Origin: Caldilineae bacterium
GTDB lineage: Bacteria > Chloroflexota > Anaerolineae > J102
Length of the DNA: 6,100 bases
Direction: 5' to 3'
Assembly: GCA_011192085.1 (NCBI GenBank)
Contig: DUEQ01000173.1
Coordinates: forward strand, 1-6,100
Shown here: positions 1 through 6,100 of the stretch, piece by piece
Position numbering within the stretch: position 1 is the first letter of the stretch
Layout of the letters: each line of letters begins with the position of its first letter
Translations under genes and position numbers: made by a program
The notes under the pieces: model-generated
The model's input: the letters and a program-made list of their open reading frames with translations, nothing else
What the model was told of the DNA's origin: nothing
The model's database searches: none

Positions 1-1578
1 GATAACTTGGGCGGTTTCCTCGAATTCATCCAGCACGTCCCACACCACCTCCTTCGCTTCCTCCAGGAATTGTTCCGATTCCTCGACGTAGATAAAGCCG
101 CGGGTGAGAATCTCCGGTCCGAGGAGCACATCGCCCGTGTCCGCCTCCAGGCCGATGATCACGGCCAGGAAGCCATCTCGGCTCAGGCGGCGGCGTTCTC
201 GTAGCACCATCGCGCCGATATCGCCCACGCCCGACCCATCCACAAAGACCCGCCCGCTCGTGACGACGTCGCCGGGCGAGACGCTGTCGGGCGTCACCGC
301 GATGCATTGACCATCCTCGATGACGAAGATGTGATCGCTGGCCACGCCGGTTTCGCGGGCCAGGCGCGCGTGCAGCACCAGTTGCCGATATTCACCATGG
401 ATGGGGATGAAGTAATCGGGCCGGGTGAGCTCGATGAGTTTCTTCAGGTCCTGACGGCTGCCATGCCCGCTGACATGCACATCGAACAGCTCGTCGTAGA
501 ACACATCCGCGCCCAGGCGAAAGAGATTATCCAGGGTGCGTTGGATCATCTTTTCGTTGCCGGGGATGGGTGTGGCGCTGACGATGACCGTGTCGCCCGG
601 GCCGATCTTGAGGTGCTTGTACTCACCTCGGCTCATGCGCACCAACGCGCTGGTAGGCTCGCCCTGGCTGCCGGTGCAGATGATCACCACCTGGTCGGGC
701 GGGATGTGATTCATTTTGTCGGGGGTCATCAAGCCGCCGGGAGGCGGGGTGAGATACCCCAATTCGGTGGCCATGCGCGTGTTCTGGATCATGCTGCGGC
801 CCGTGACCCCCACCTTGCGCCCATGCCGCGTCGCCACCTGGATGACTTGCTGCACCCGCGAGATGTTCGACGCGAAGGTGGCCAGGATCACCCGGCCCTT
901 GGCGTTGCCGATGATGGCGTCCAGAGTCGTTTCCAGCTCCCGCTCGGAGGGCGTGAATCCAGGCGTTTCCGCGTTGGTGGAATCGGAGAGCAACACCCGG
1001 ACGCCCTCATCCCCCAGGCGTTTGAGTTTGGCCTCGTCGGTCAAGCGACCATCCACCGGGTGGGGATCGAATTTGAAATCGGAGACGTGGAGGATGGTTC
1101 CCACGGGCGTGTGGAGGGCCGCCGCCAGGGCGTCGGGGATGGAGTGGCAGAGGTGGATGAATTCGATGCGAAAGGGGCCGATTTCCAGCAGGCTGTTGTC
1201 ATCGATCTCCCGCAAGTCCGCCTCGCCAGAAAGGCGATGCTCTTTCAATTTGTTACGAATGAGGCCCAGCGTAAGGGGCGCGCTGTAAACAGGCGCCTGG
1301 ATCTCCCGCAGCAGATAGGGCAACGCGCCAATGTGATCTTCGTGGCCGTGGGTGAGGATGATGGCCTGGATCTTCTCCGCATTCTCGGCCAGAAAGCTGA
1401 TGTCGGGGATAACGAGATCGATGCCGGGCATGTCCTCTTCGGGGAACATGAGGCCGGCATCGACGATAATGATGGCGTCAGCGTACTGGTACACCATCAT
1501 GTTTTTGCCGAATTCCCCCAGGCCGCCCAGGGGAATGATGCGCAGAATGTTATTGTCGGGAGATTCGCGTTCTGTCAT
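1..1578 (-). CDS. rnj: Ribonuclease J (3' end cut by window edge)
   Basis: This is a metallo-beta-lactamase/beta-CASP nuclease that combines 5'-to-3' exonuclease and endonuclease activity in cytoplasmic mRNA decay and RNA maturation. I translated it directly because it runs off the left edge: 526 residues are visible, and the family is usually about 555, so roughly 30 C-terminal residues are missing. Visible motifs are HGHEDH at residues 77-82 (the metal-binding signature), HSIPD at 145-149, SDFKFD at 166-171 with the ligand Asp167, SDSTNAE at 198-204, FASNISR in the beta-CASP domain at 235-241, TGSQGEP at 302-308, HVSGHGS at 368-374 and IPIHGEYR at 391-398 with His394. The catalytic set looks complete, so it should be active. 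The ATG at 1576-1578 begins the protein 10-20 residues before the conserved IPLGGLGEFGKN, as expected. It lies 31 bases downstream of the glycosylase gene, probably in the same transcript. Most homologues read TGDFK where this one reads VSDFK. Confidence 0.97.
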   Translation of the reverse strand, partial: MTERESPDNNILRIIPLGGLGEFGKNMMVYQYADAIIIVDAGLMFPEEDMPGIDLVIPDISFLAENAEKIQAIILTHGHEDHIGALPYLLREIQAPVYSAPLTLGLIRNKLKEHRLSGEADLREIDDNSLLEIGPFRIEFIHLCHSIPDALAAALHTPVGTILHVSDFKFDPHPVDGRLTDEAKLKRLGDEGVRVLLSDSTNAETPGFTPSERELETTLDAIIGNAKGRVILATFASNISRVQQVIQVATRHGRKVGVTGRSMIQNTRMATELGYLTPPPGGLMTPDKMNHIPPDQVVIICTGSQGEPTSALVRMSRGEYKHLKIGPGDTVIVSATPIPGNEKMIQRTLDNLFRLGADVFYDELFDVHVSGHGSRQDLKKLIELTRPDYFIPIHGEYRQLVLHARLARETGVASDHIFVIEDGQCIAVTPDSVSPGDVVTSGRVFVDGSGVGDIGAMVLRERRRLSRDGFLAVIIGLEADTGDVLLGPEILTRGFIYVEESEQFLEEAKEVVWDVLDEFEETAQVI

Positions 1579-1609
1579 GGGTGGTTCTGAAGATAGCTTT
1601 GGCGTCGCG

Positions 1610-2230
1610 CTAGAAGAGGCTGAGTTGTTGAGGGGGCGAGGCGTCCTGGTCGCGGGCGGCCCGCTTCACCCGCATCGCCGCCAGCAGCGCTGGAATCTGG
1701 GCGAAGTCGGCCTCCATGGCCTGCATCCAGTTGGGATTGCGCAGGGCGGCCGCGGGATGAAACATGGGGATGATGATCCGATCTTCTTGCATGAGGGGTT
1801 GGCCGTGCACGCGGGTGATGCGGGCGCTGGGGGGGAAGAATTGGGCCATGGAGAAGCGGCCCAGGGTGATGATGAGCAAGGGATCGATGAGCGCGATCTG
1901 GCGGTGAAGCCAGGGAGCGCAGGTCTCGATCTCAGATGGCAGCGGGTCGCGGTTGGCGGGCGGGCGGCATTTGACCACATTGGTGATGTACACGTCCTCG
2001 CGAGTGAACCCAATATCCGCGAGCAATTTCTCCAACAGCTTGCCCGAAGCCCCAACGAAGGGACGCCCCTGCCGGTCTTCGTAATAGCCGGGCGCTTCGC
2101 CAATGAACATGATCTCCGCATGGACAGGGCCTTCACCCGGCACGGCGTGGGTGCGCAGCCGCCCCAACGGACATTTCCGACAGGCGCGGATTGCCGCGGC
2201 GAGTTGATCGAGGGCGTCTTGGGAGGTCAT
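1610..2230 (-). CDS. Family 4 (4Fe-4S) uracil-DNA glycosylase
   Basis: This enzyme removes uracil from DNA after cytosine deamination or dUTP incorporation, starting base-excision repair. The 206-residue protein has the family 4 layout. CRKC at residues 17-20 supplies two iron-sulfur cysteines, and Cys88 and Cys104 supply the other two. GEAPG at 44-48 followed by ED and GRPFVG is catalytic motif 1 with the uracil pocket. NVVKCRPPANRDP runs from 84 to 96, and the HP motif with His158 lies in HPAAAL. All key residues are present. The protein ends in QLSLF, which matches the bacterial sliding-clamp-binding consensus (listed separately). The ATG at 2230 lies 29 bases after the rimI stop, with no clear ribosome-binding site. 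Family 4 enzymes are common in thermophiles and Gram-positive-type bacteria. A family 5 assignment is unlikely given the GEAPG motif. I leave the symbol blank because naming of this family varies. Confidence 0.95.
   Translation of the reverse strand: MTSQDALDQLAAAIRACRKCPLGRLRTHAVPGEGPVHAEIMFIGEAPGYYEDRQGRPFVGASGKLLEKLLADIGFTREDVYITNVVKCRPPANRDPLPSEIETCAPWLHRQIALIDPLLIITLGRFSMAQFFPPSARITRVHGQPLMQEDRIIIPMFHPAAALRNPNWMQAMEADFAQIPALLAAMRVKRAARDQDASPPQQLSLF
1613..1627 (-). other. C-terminal beta-clamp-binding motif (QLSLF) of the uracil-DNA glycosylase
   Basis: The last five codons before the TAG stop encode Gln-Leu-Ser-Leu-Phe (residues 202-206), after a Pro-Pro-Gln stretch that looks disordered. 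QL(S/D)LF is the established consensus pentapeptide by which bacterial replication and repair proteins bind the DnaN sliding clamp, typically at a flexible terminus. The exact match and the position are seen in the sequence. Clamp binding itself is inferred. Confidence 0.7.
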
Positions 2231-2259
2231 GAAGGGTTCATTTCAAAGAGGCGAGCGGC

Positions 2260-2814
2260 TCAGTGGGCAAAAGTCTGCGCATCTTCAAGCCAGCGTTGCT
2301 GTAAAAGGGGCCGCAGGCGGAGGAGTTCCGCCTGGAGCTCCTCTCGCACCAGGGAGGGGCGGGTCATGATCAGGGCGTCTTCGCCATTGTCGTTGTAATA
2401 ACGATGGCGGATGCCTGCGATGTCAAAGCCGTAGCGCAGATAGAGACGCTGAGCCGCGTGGTTGGACGCCCGCACTTCCAGGGTGGCCTCGCGGCAGCCC
2501 ATGGCTTCGCCCAGCAGCAGGAGATGGAGCAGTAGGTAGCTGCCCAGTCCCTTGCCCTGGTGCTGGGGATGGGTGGCGATGGTGGGGATATGCGCGCTCA
2601 GATCCATCTTCCACACGCCGCCGTAGGCGAGAATGGGCGGAAGCCCGGGGCGCGTGGCGCGTAGCACGAGATAGTGAGACCAGGGGTTTGCGGTGAGCTC
2701 GCGGCGATAGATGCCGCTGGTCCACATGGCGGAAAACACCTTTCGTTCGATGCTCATTACCGCGGGGATGTCGTCCACGGTCATGTCATCGAGGATGAAA
2801 GGGAGCTCGGACAT
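2260..2814 (-). CDS. rimI: Ribosomal protein S18 N-terminal alanine acetyltransferase family (GNAT)
   Basis: RimI transfers an acetyl group from acetyl-CoA to the N-terminal alanine of ribosomal protein S18, and some homologues act on other proteins. The 184-residue product has the GNAT fold signatures in order: an N-terminal beta strand and helix region ending near SIERKVF (21-27), the acetyl-CoA pyrophosphate loop QGKGLG at 86-91 after IATHPQH, LEVRASNHAAQRLY at 112-125 and YGF at 128-130 (typical RimI motif), and RYYNDNGEDALIM at 138-150. Residues 152-184 form a charged, probably helical extension beyond the usual length of about 150. The gene starts 4 bases after the tsaB stop, implying translational coupling. 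The tsaE-tsaB-rimI order is widespread in bacteria and supports this assignment over a generic GNAT enzyme. No clear ribosome-binding site precedes the ATG. Confidence 0.94.
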   Translation of the reverse strand: MSELPFILDDMTVDDIPAVMSIERKVFSAMWTSGIYRRELTANPWSHYLVLRATRPGLPPILAYGGVWKMDLSAHIPTIATHPQHQGKGLGSYLLLHLLLLGEAMGCREATLEVRASNHAAQRLYLRYGFDIAGIRHRYYNDNGEDALIMTRPSLVREELQAELLRLRPLLQQRWLEDAQTFAH

Positions 2815-2818
2815 GGAA

Positions 2819-3472
2819 TCAGGTCAGGTAGATGGGGCTGAGGGAAATAGGGTCGTCGATCTCGCCCGCCTGGAGCCGAAGCCAGGCCAGCTCGGCCAGC
2901 GCGCCCGCCCGCCGCGTGGCCTGAGCGGGGGAGGCGAGGATTGCGTTTTCCTCTCCCCAGGTCTGCGTCAGAAAGGCCCTGGCGTCGGCGTCCAGTTCGC
3001 CCACGAACAGGAGGGGTGGCTGCAAGTGGGCCAGCAGCTCGGGGAGTTTGTCCAGATGAAAGTCGCCCAACCGGCGGGGCTGCGGGGAATCGCCGCGGTA
3101 GAGGGCCCAAACGTAACGCCCGCGGCCAGCTGCGGCCAGGGTGCAGAGGGGCGTGGGCTGGGGCAGGTGGGGATAAGCCAGCGCGTCGAGGATGGGAACG
3201 CCCATGAGGGGCAGATTGCGGGCCAGAGCAACGCCCTTGGCGAAGCTGAGCGCGATGCGCGTGCCTGTGTAGGAGCCGGGGCCAATGCCCGCGGCCAGCG
3301 CGGTGATCTCATGGGGCGCGATCCCCGCCAGCCGCATCAGGTTGTCCACTTGCGGAGCCAGCTCTACCGTGTGCCTGCGGTTCGTGCGCCAGTTCAATTC
3401 CGCGCGCACGGCCTCGCCGTCATAGAGGGCGATGGATGCGAATTGGGTGGCGGTGTCGAAGGCGAGGAGCAT
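2819..3472 (-). CDS. tsaB: tRNA threonylcarbamoyladenosine biosynthesis protein TsaB
   Basis: TsaB is the ASKHA-fold partner that dimerises with TsaD and, with TsaE, makes the t6A modification at position 37 of ANN-decoding tRNAs in the cytoplasm. The protein is 217 residues from this start, the usual family length. It begins with the conserved strand LLAFDTATQFASIALYDG (2-19). RRHTVEL follows near 32-38, and the diagnostic GIGPGSYTGTRIALSFAKG spans 62-80. A GRGRYVWALY segment follows at about 116-125. The reading frame extends ten codons further upstream to a GTG at 3502 that overlaps the tsaE stop. I prefer the ATG at 3470-3472 because family members start right at the first beta strand and because the extra codons lie within a degenerate tandem repeat and small hairpin. 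tsaD is not in this window. Neither candidate start has a recognisable Shine-Dalgarno sequence. Confidence 0.93.
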   Translation of the reverse strand: MLLAFDTATQFASIALYDGEAVRAELNWRTNRRHTVELAPQVDNLMRLAGIAPHEITALAAGIGPGSYTGTRIALSFAKGVALARNLPLMGVPILDALAYPHLPQPTPLCTLAAAGRGRYVWALYRGDSPQPRRLGDFHLDKLPELLAHLQPPLLFVGELDADARAFLTQTWGEENAILASPAQATRRAGALAELAWLRLQAGEIDDPISLSPIYLT

Positions 3473-3498
3473 GGTTAGTTGATCGTACGGTCGCGTGG

Positions 3499-3519
<21 letters not shown>
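3472..3519. repeat. Degenerate octamer tandem repeat at the tsaE-tsaB junction
   Basis: On the plus strand these 48 bases divide into six consecutive octamers resembling YGGTYRCG (CGYRACCR on the minus strand). The four units at 3488-3519 are the clearest, each with GGT at the same phase; the units at 3472-3487 are more decayed. The array covers the last few tsaE codons, the tsaE stop, the short gap and the first base of the tsaB ATG. The periodicity is seen in the sequence. Whether it belongs to a dispersed intergenic repeat family cannot be told from one copy. Confidence 0.5.
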
Positions 3520-3942
<423 letters not shown>

Positions 3943-3947
3943 GGGGG

Positions 3948-3980
3948 ATAAAACAAACCCCCGCGAAACCAAGGCGGAGG
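3948..3980 (-). terminator. Putative rho-independent terminator after jag
   Basis: Read on the minus strand, a seven-base-pair stem forms between CCTCCGC (3974-3980) and GCGGGGG (3958-3964), with one G-U pair and a nine-base loop. It is followed at once by the T-rich tail TTTGTTTTAT (3957-3948). It lies 26 bases after the jag TAA stop, where the yidD-yidC-jag transcript would be expected to end. The pairing and the tail are seen directly. Termination in the cell is inferred, and some read-through into tsaE is possible. Confidence 0.65.
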
Positions 3981-4005
3981 TCTGGGAGAAGTTCATGGGG
4001 ATGGG

Positions 4006-4752
4006 TTACAGGGGGATGATGGTGACTTTGCGCTCGTCTCCCTCGCCGATGCTTTCGGTGCGAACATCGGCGCGATCGCGCAGGACGAGATGGATGAGTC
4101 GGCGCTCCCGCGGAGACATAGGCTCCAAAACGATGGTGCGCCCCTCGCTCACCGCCCGATCGGCCATGTTGCGGGCTAGGCGTTGCAGACTCTGCTCCCG
4201 GCGGCGTTTGTAATTCTCCACATCCACCTCGATGCGATGCCAGCGATGGGTGCGCTGGTTGACGACCAGGCGGGCGAGATACTGGATGGATTCCAGGGTC
4301 TCAGCCCGGCGACCGATGAGGATGCCCAGATCATCGCCCGTGATGTTCAACCGATAGGTAGGCTCCTCCCCATCATGCAGCACCTCGGCCTCGACGGCTG
4401 CATTCAGACGCATCCGCGTTAGCATGCCCTGTAGGAAATCAGTGACCATATCCAGGATGGCTTGCTCCTCTTCCGCCTCCTCATCAAGATCCGAAGGGTC
4501 TCCTTCCCCGGCGGCGGAGGGCCTCTCCTCGGGAGTTTCCTGAGAGGGCGTTTCGGTTTCGGCGGCGGGCGCGGCCTCGTCGTCAACGCCCTTGGGAATG
4601 ATGCGCACGCGGGCGGGGCGACCGCCCATGCCGAAGACGCCGGAGCGTCCCTCGTCGAGGACCTCGATGGTCACATCGTCTGGGCCGAGGGCCATAGCCT
4701 CCAGTCCCTTGTCGATGGCTTCTTTGACTGTGCGTGCTTCAAATTCGGGCAT
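4006..4752 (-). CDS. jag: Jag/KhpB RNA-binding protein (Jag_N, KH and R3H domains)
   Basis: Jag (KhpB, also EloR) is a cytoplasmic RNA-binding protein that partners KhpA in Gram-positive bacteria and influences cell elongation and division. It is almost always encoded next to yidC, as here (30 bases apart). The 248-residue protein has a Jag_N domain at about 1-52 (FEARTVKEAIDKGLEAM, then GRSGVFGMGGRPARVRI), an acidic, low-complexity linker at 57-97 rich in Glu, Asp, Pro and Ala, a KH domain at about 98-175 and an R3H domain at about 176-247. The R3H signature Arg217-x3-His221 is present. The KH loop reads GRRA at 147-150 rather than the usual GxRG. The ATG at 4750-4752 gives a start matching the family. 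No good ribosome-binding site is seen. The gene ends just ahead of a putative terminator, so it is probably the last gene of the rpmH-rnpA-yidD-yidC-jag transcript. Confidence 0.96.
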   Translation of the reverse strand: MPEFEARTVKEAIDKGLEAMALGPDDVTIEVLDEGRSGVFGMGGRPARVRIIPKGVDDEAAPAAETETPSQETPEERPSAAGEGDPSDLDEEAEEEQAILDMVTDFLQGMLTRMRLNAAVEAEVLHDGEEPTYRLNITGDDLGILIGRRAETLESIQYLARLVVNQRTHRWHRIEVDVENYKRRREQSLQRLARNMADRAVSEGRTIVLEPMSPRERRLIHLVLRDRADVRTESIGEGDERKVTIIPL

Positions 4753-4782
4753 ATTGCATACTCGCGCAAGGAGAGAGGGAGA

Positions 4783-5883
4783 TCAGCGTTTGCGACGGCG
4801 CTTGCGTTTCGTCTTTTGGACGGCGGGGGCGGAGACCGCTTCTTGAGAAGACGTCCCTTTGGGCGCTGCATCGGAGCTCCCCTCGCCTTCGGACTTGCGT
4901 TTTTCCGCGGCCACATGGATGGCGCTCAAGTCAATGCTGTCTTCCCATTTTTCTTTCTGACGGTTAACGTAAAGCTGCTGAGCCAGGGCGAAGACGTTGC
5001 TCACCACCCAGTAGAGGCTCAGGCCCGCGGGCACCTGCAAGGCGAACCAAACGAACATGAGGGTCATCACCCAGGTCATCGACCCCATCATGCCCGCGGC
5101 GGGATTGCTGTCATCCTGGGGCTGAGCCTGCTGGGTGTATTTGGTCATAGCGAACTGGGTGACCGCCAGCAGCGCCGGAAGGACGAGGTAAGGCCAGATG
5201 TCGGGCTGGAGGAGTTTCTGGAGGGTGAAGTCGTTGGTCAGCCAGCTCAACCCCTCGCTATAATGGGGCTGGGAGATGTCGGGGATAAAGTACCACGCTG
5301 CGTTATCGGTGCGTCCTTGGGCGGCCAATCCGATAAGCGCATAGTAGAAAGCGAAGAGGATGGGCATTTGTAGCAGGGTGGGCAGGCAGCCCGCCATCTG
5401 CGCCTTCATGATGCCCGCCTCTTGCTGCAACCGCATCTGCTCCTGTTGCAGTTTTTGTTTATCGTTGGCGTATTTCTTCTTCAGCCTATCCAGCTCCGGC
5501 TGGAGGGCCTTCATCTTGACCTGGGCCTCTTTCATCGATTTCATCTGCTTGAGCCCCAGCGGAAGCAACAGCAATCGGATGAGCAGGGCCACCAGGATGA
5601 TGGACCAACCCCACATGTTGGCTTCGCCAAACAAGGGAACCAGCACATTGTCGTGGAAGAAGACGATGGTCGCGCGCAGAGGCGCAGCCAGCGGCTCGAA
5701 GATCCCTGGCTTGTATTCCCCGGTATTGGGGTCCACGCCGCCACAGCCGCTCAGAAAAAGCGCGGCCAGGACCAGGACCAACAGGAGGATGAGGATTCGT
5801 TTTTTAGATCGTGTCACGCTGTTATTATCCGATAGTGGGTTCGATGTAACTACGGAGGTCAATGTCGTCTCTTGTTCCCGCAT
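4783..5883 (-). CDS. yidC: Membrane protein insertase YidC (Gram-positive type, lipoprotein)
   Basis: YidC inserts and folds membrane proteins, alone or with the Sec translocon. From the ATG at 5883 it is 366 residues. A hydrophobic segment at 30-45 ends in the lipobox LSGC with Cys47, so the mature protein should be lipidated, as in Bacillus SpoIIIJ. The insertase core follows: a transmembrane helix at about 92-111 with the conserved groove Arg103, a charged coiled-coil hairpin at about 112-156, transmembrane helices near 164-187, 229-246 and 268-301, and a 65-residue C-terminal tail ending in [10 protein letters not shown], likely to contact the ribosome. There is no large periplasmic P1 domain, so it is not the proteobacterial type. 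The first 22 residues are hydrophilic and overlap yidD by 25 bases. A GTG at 5815-5817 (codon 23) would give a normal-length lipoprotein signal peptide and may be the true start; I list the longer frame as the outer bound. Confidence 0.95.
   Translation of the reverse strand: MREQETTLTSVVTSNPLSDNNSVTRSKKRILILLLVLVLAALFLSGCGGVDPNTGEYKPGIFEPLAAPLRATIVFFHDNVLVPLFGEANMWGWSIILVALLIRLLLLPLGLKQMKSMKEAQVKMKALQPELDRLKKKYANDKQKLQQEQMRLQQEAGIMKAQMAGCLPTLLQMPILFAFYYALIGLAAQGRTDNAAWYFIPDISQPHYSEGLSWLTNDFTLQKLLQPDIWPYLVLPALLAVTQFAMTKYTQQAQPQDDSNPAAGMMGSMTWVMTLMFVWFALQVPAGLSLYWVVSNVFALAQQLYVNRQKEKWEDSIDLSAIHVAAEKRKSEGEGSSDAAPKGTSSQEAVSAPAVQKTKRKRRRKR
5747..5796 (-). other. YidC type II signal peptide core and lipobox
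   Basis: The codons for residues 30-45 encode an Ile/Leu/Val/Ala stretch following the basic residues RSKKR, and Leu-Ser-Gly-Cys at 44-47 fits the lipobox consensus. Signal peptidase II would cleave before Cys47. The motif is seen in the sequence; processing and lipidation are inferred from the SpoIIIJ family. Confidence 0.7.
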
Positions 5884-6100
5884 GGGTGATGATCATGGAG
5901 GTCGTCGTCCAGGGTTTCGGGCACAGGATCATAGCCCCCTTCGTGCCAGGGCGTGCAGCGAGCGATGCGTTTCACCCCCAGCCATCCTCCTCGGATCACG
6001 CCAAATCGTTCCACCGCCTCGTAGGTGTAATGAGAGCAGGTGGGCGTGTAAATGCAATTGCTCCCCAAAGCGGGCGAGATAAAGATCTCATAGAACCACA
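5859..6100 (-). CDS. yidD: YidD membrane protein insertion efficiency factor (5' end cut by window edge)
   Basis: YidD is a small membrane-associated protein of unclear mechanism that assists YidC-dependent insertion and is encoded between rnpA and yidC in many bacteria. The frame is open to the right edge, so 79 residues are visible, and the start (probably some ten codons further) is outside. The family pattern is clear: [12 protein letters not shown] at 1-12, then [19 protein letters not shown] with the conserved cysteines Cys15 and Cys21, [12 protein letters not shown], and [13 protein letters not shown] at 6066-6068 could be mistaken for a start, but it lies inside the conserved ISPALG segment. 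After DPVP a 19-residue tail rich in Asp, His and Arg/Lys follows, which is not conserved in families I know. Its final codons overlap the longer yidC frame by 25 bases. Confidence 0.95.
   Translation of the reverse strand, partial: WFYEIFISPALGSNCIYTPTCSHYTYEAVERFGVIRGGWLGVKRIARCTPWHEGGYDPVPETLDDDLHDHHPCGNKRRH

Noticed and set aside
307..1590. A 427-codon open frame on the plus strand opposite RNase J
   Set aside because: It lies wholly antisense to a fully motif-confirmed RNase J, has a composition typical of reverse-frame GC-rich DNA (many Asp, Gly, His, Val and Arg) and shows no domain I recognise.
2227..2241. Four-codon mini-frame (MNPS) whose stop overlaps the glycosylase ATG
   Set aside because: The overlap would fit translational coupling, but a frame this short with no ribosome-binding site is easily produced by chance.
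1352..2398. A 348-codon plus-strand frame across rnj, the glycosylase gene and rimI
   Set aside because: It crosses three confirmed minus-strand genes and their gaps with no domain, so it is an antisense shadow.
4740..4759. Six-codon mini-frame (MQYARI) overlapping the jag start
   Set aside because: The ATG at 4757-4759 is out of frame with jag and ends soon after. Nothing suggests a regulatory leader peptide beyond chance.
4462..5373. A 303-codon plus-strand open frame opposite jag and yidC
   Set aside because: It spans the 5' part of jag, the intergenic gap and most of yidC in antisense, with no recognisable motif. High GC and lack of reverse stop codons explain it.
5800..5880. Possible promoter upstream of yidC (TTGACC and GATAAT)
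   Set aside because: The two hexamers are 27 bases apart, far from the 16-18 needed, so I do not call a promoter.
5859..6068. YidD as a complete 69-residue gene starting at TTG 6068
   Set aside because: The TTG lies inside the conserved ISPALG segment and the frame continues upstream with YidD-like residues to the window edge, so the gene is partial.

Overview
The window is a dense stretch of bacterial housekeeping genes, all read from the minus strand (right to left). GC content is high, roughly 60% by eye. In transcription order it holds yidD (5' end cut by the right edge), yidC, jag/khpB, tsaE, tsaB, rimI, a family 4 uracil-DNA glycosylase gene, and an RNase J gene whose last codons run off the left edge. 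I see no tRNA, rRNA, CRISPR array, insertion sequence or phage gene. The largest gap between genes is about 63 bases, so no stretch over 300 bases lacks a gene.

Region by region: 4006-6100 is the membrane-protein biogenesis end of the conserved rpmH-rnpA-yidD-yidC-jag cluster, and rnpA would be expected just beyond the right edge. It appears to end at an intrinsic terminator at about 3948-3980. Region 2260-3942 holds tsaE, tsaB and rimI, which serve tRNA t6A37 synthesis and N-terminal acetylation of a ribosomal protein. Region 1-2230 holds a DNA-repair glycosylase and RNase J, a central RNA-decay and processing nuclease.

Organism: the YidC resembles the Gram-positive type, with a lipobox and no large periplasmic domain. 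RNase J, Jag with KH and R3H domains, an Fe-S uracil-DNA glycosylase and high GC also fit. Together they suggest a Chloroflexota (Anaerolineae-like) bacterium or a deep-branching high-GC Firmicutes relative. This is inference from overall character, not a database match. None of the seven visible start codons has a clear Shine-Dalgarno sequence.

I do not see an undescribed multi-gene system. The points most worth a second look are: an octamer-period tandem repeat across the tsaE-tsaB junction; a terminator-like hairpin inside the apparent 5' extension of tsaE; a canonical beta-clamp-binding pentapeptide at the extreme C terminus of the glycosylase; an altered KH GXXG loop in Jag; and a start-site conflict in yidC that its lipobox helps to resolve.
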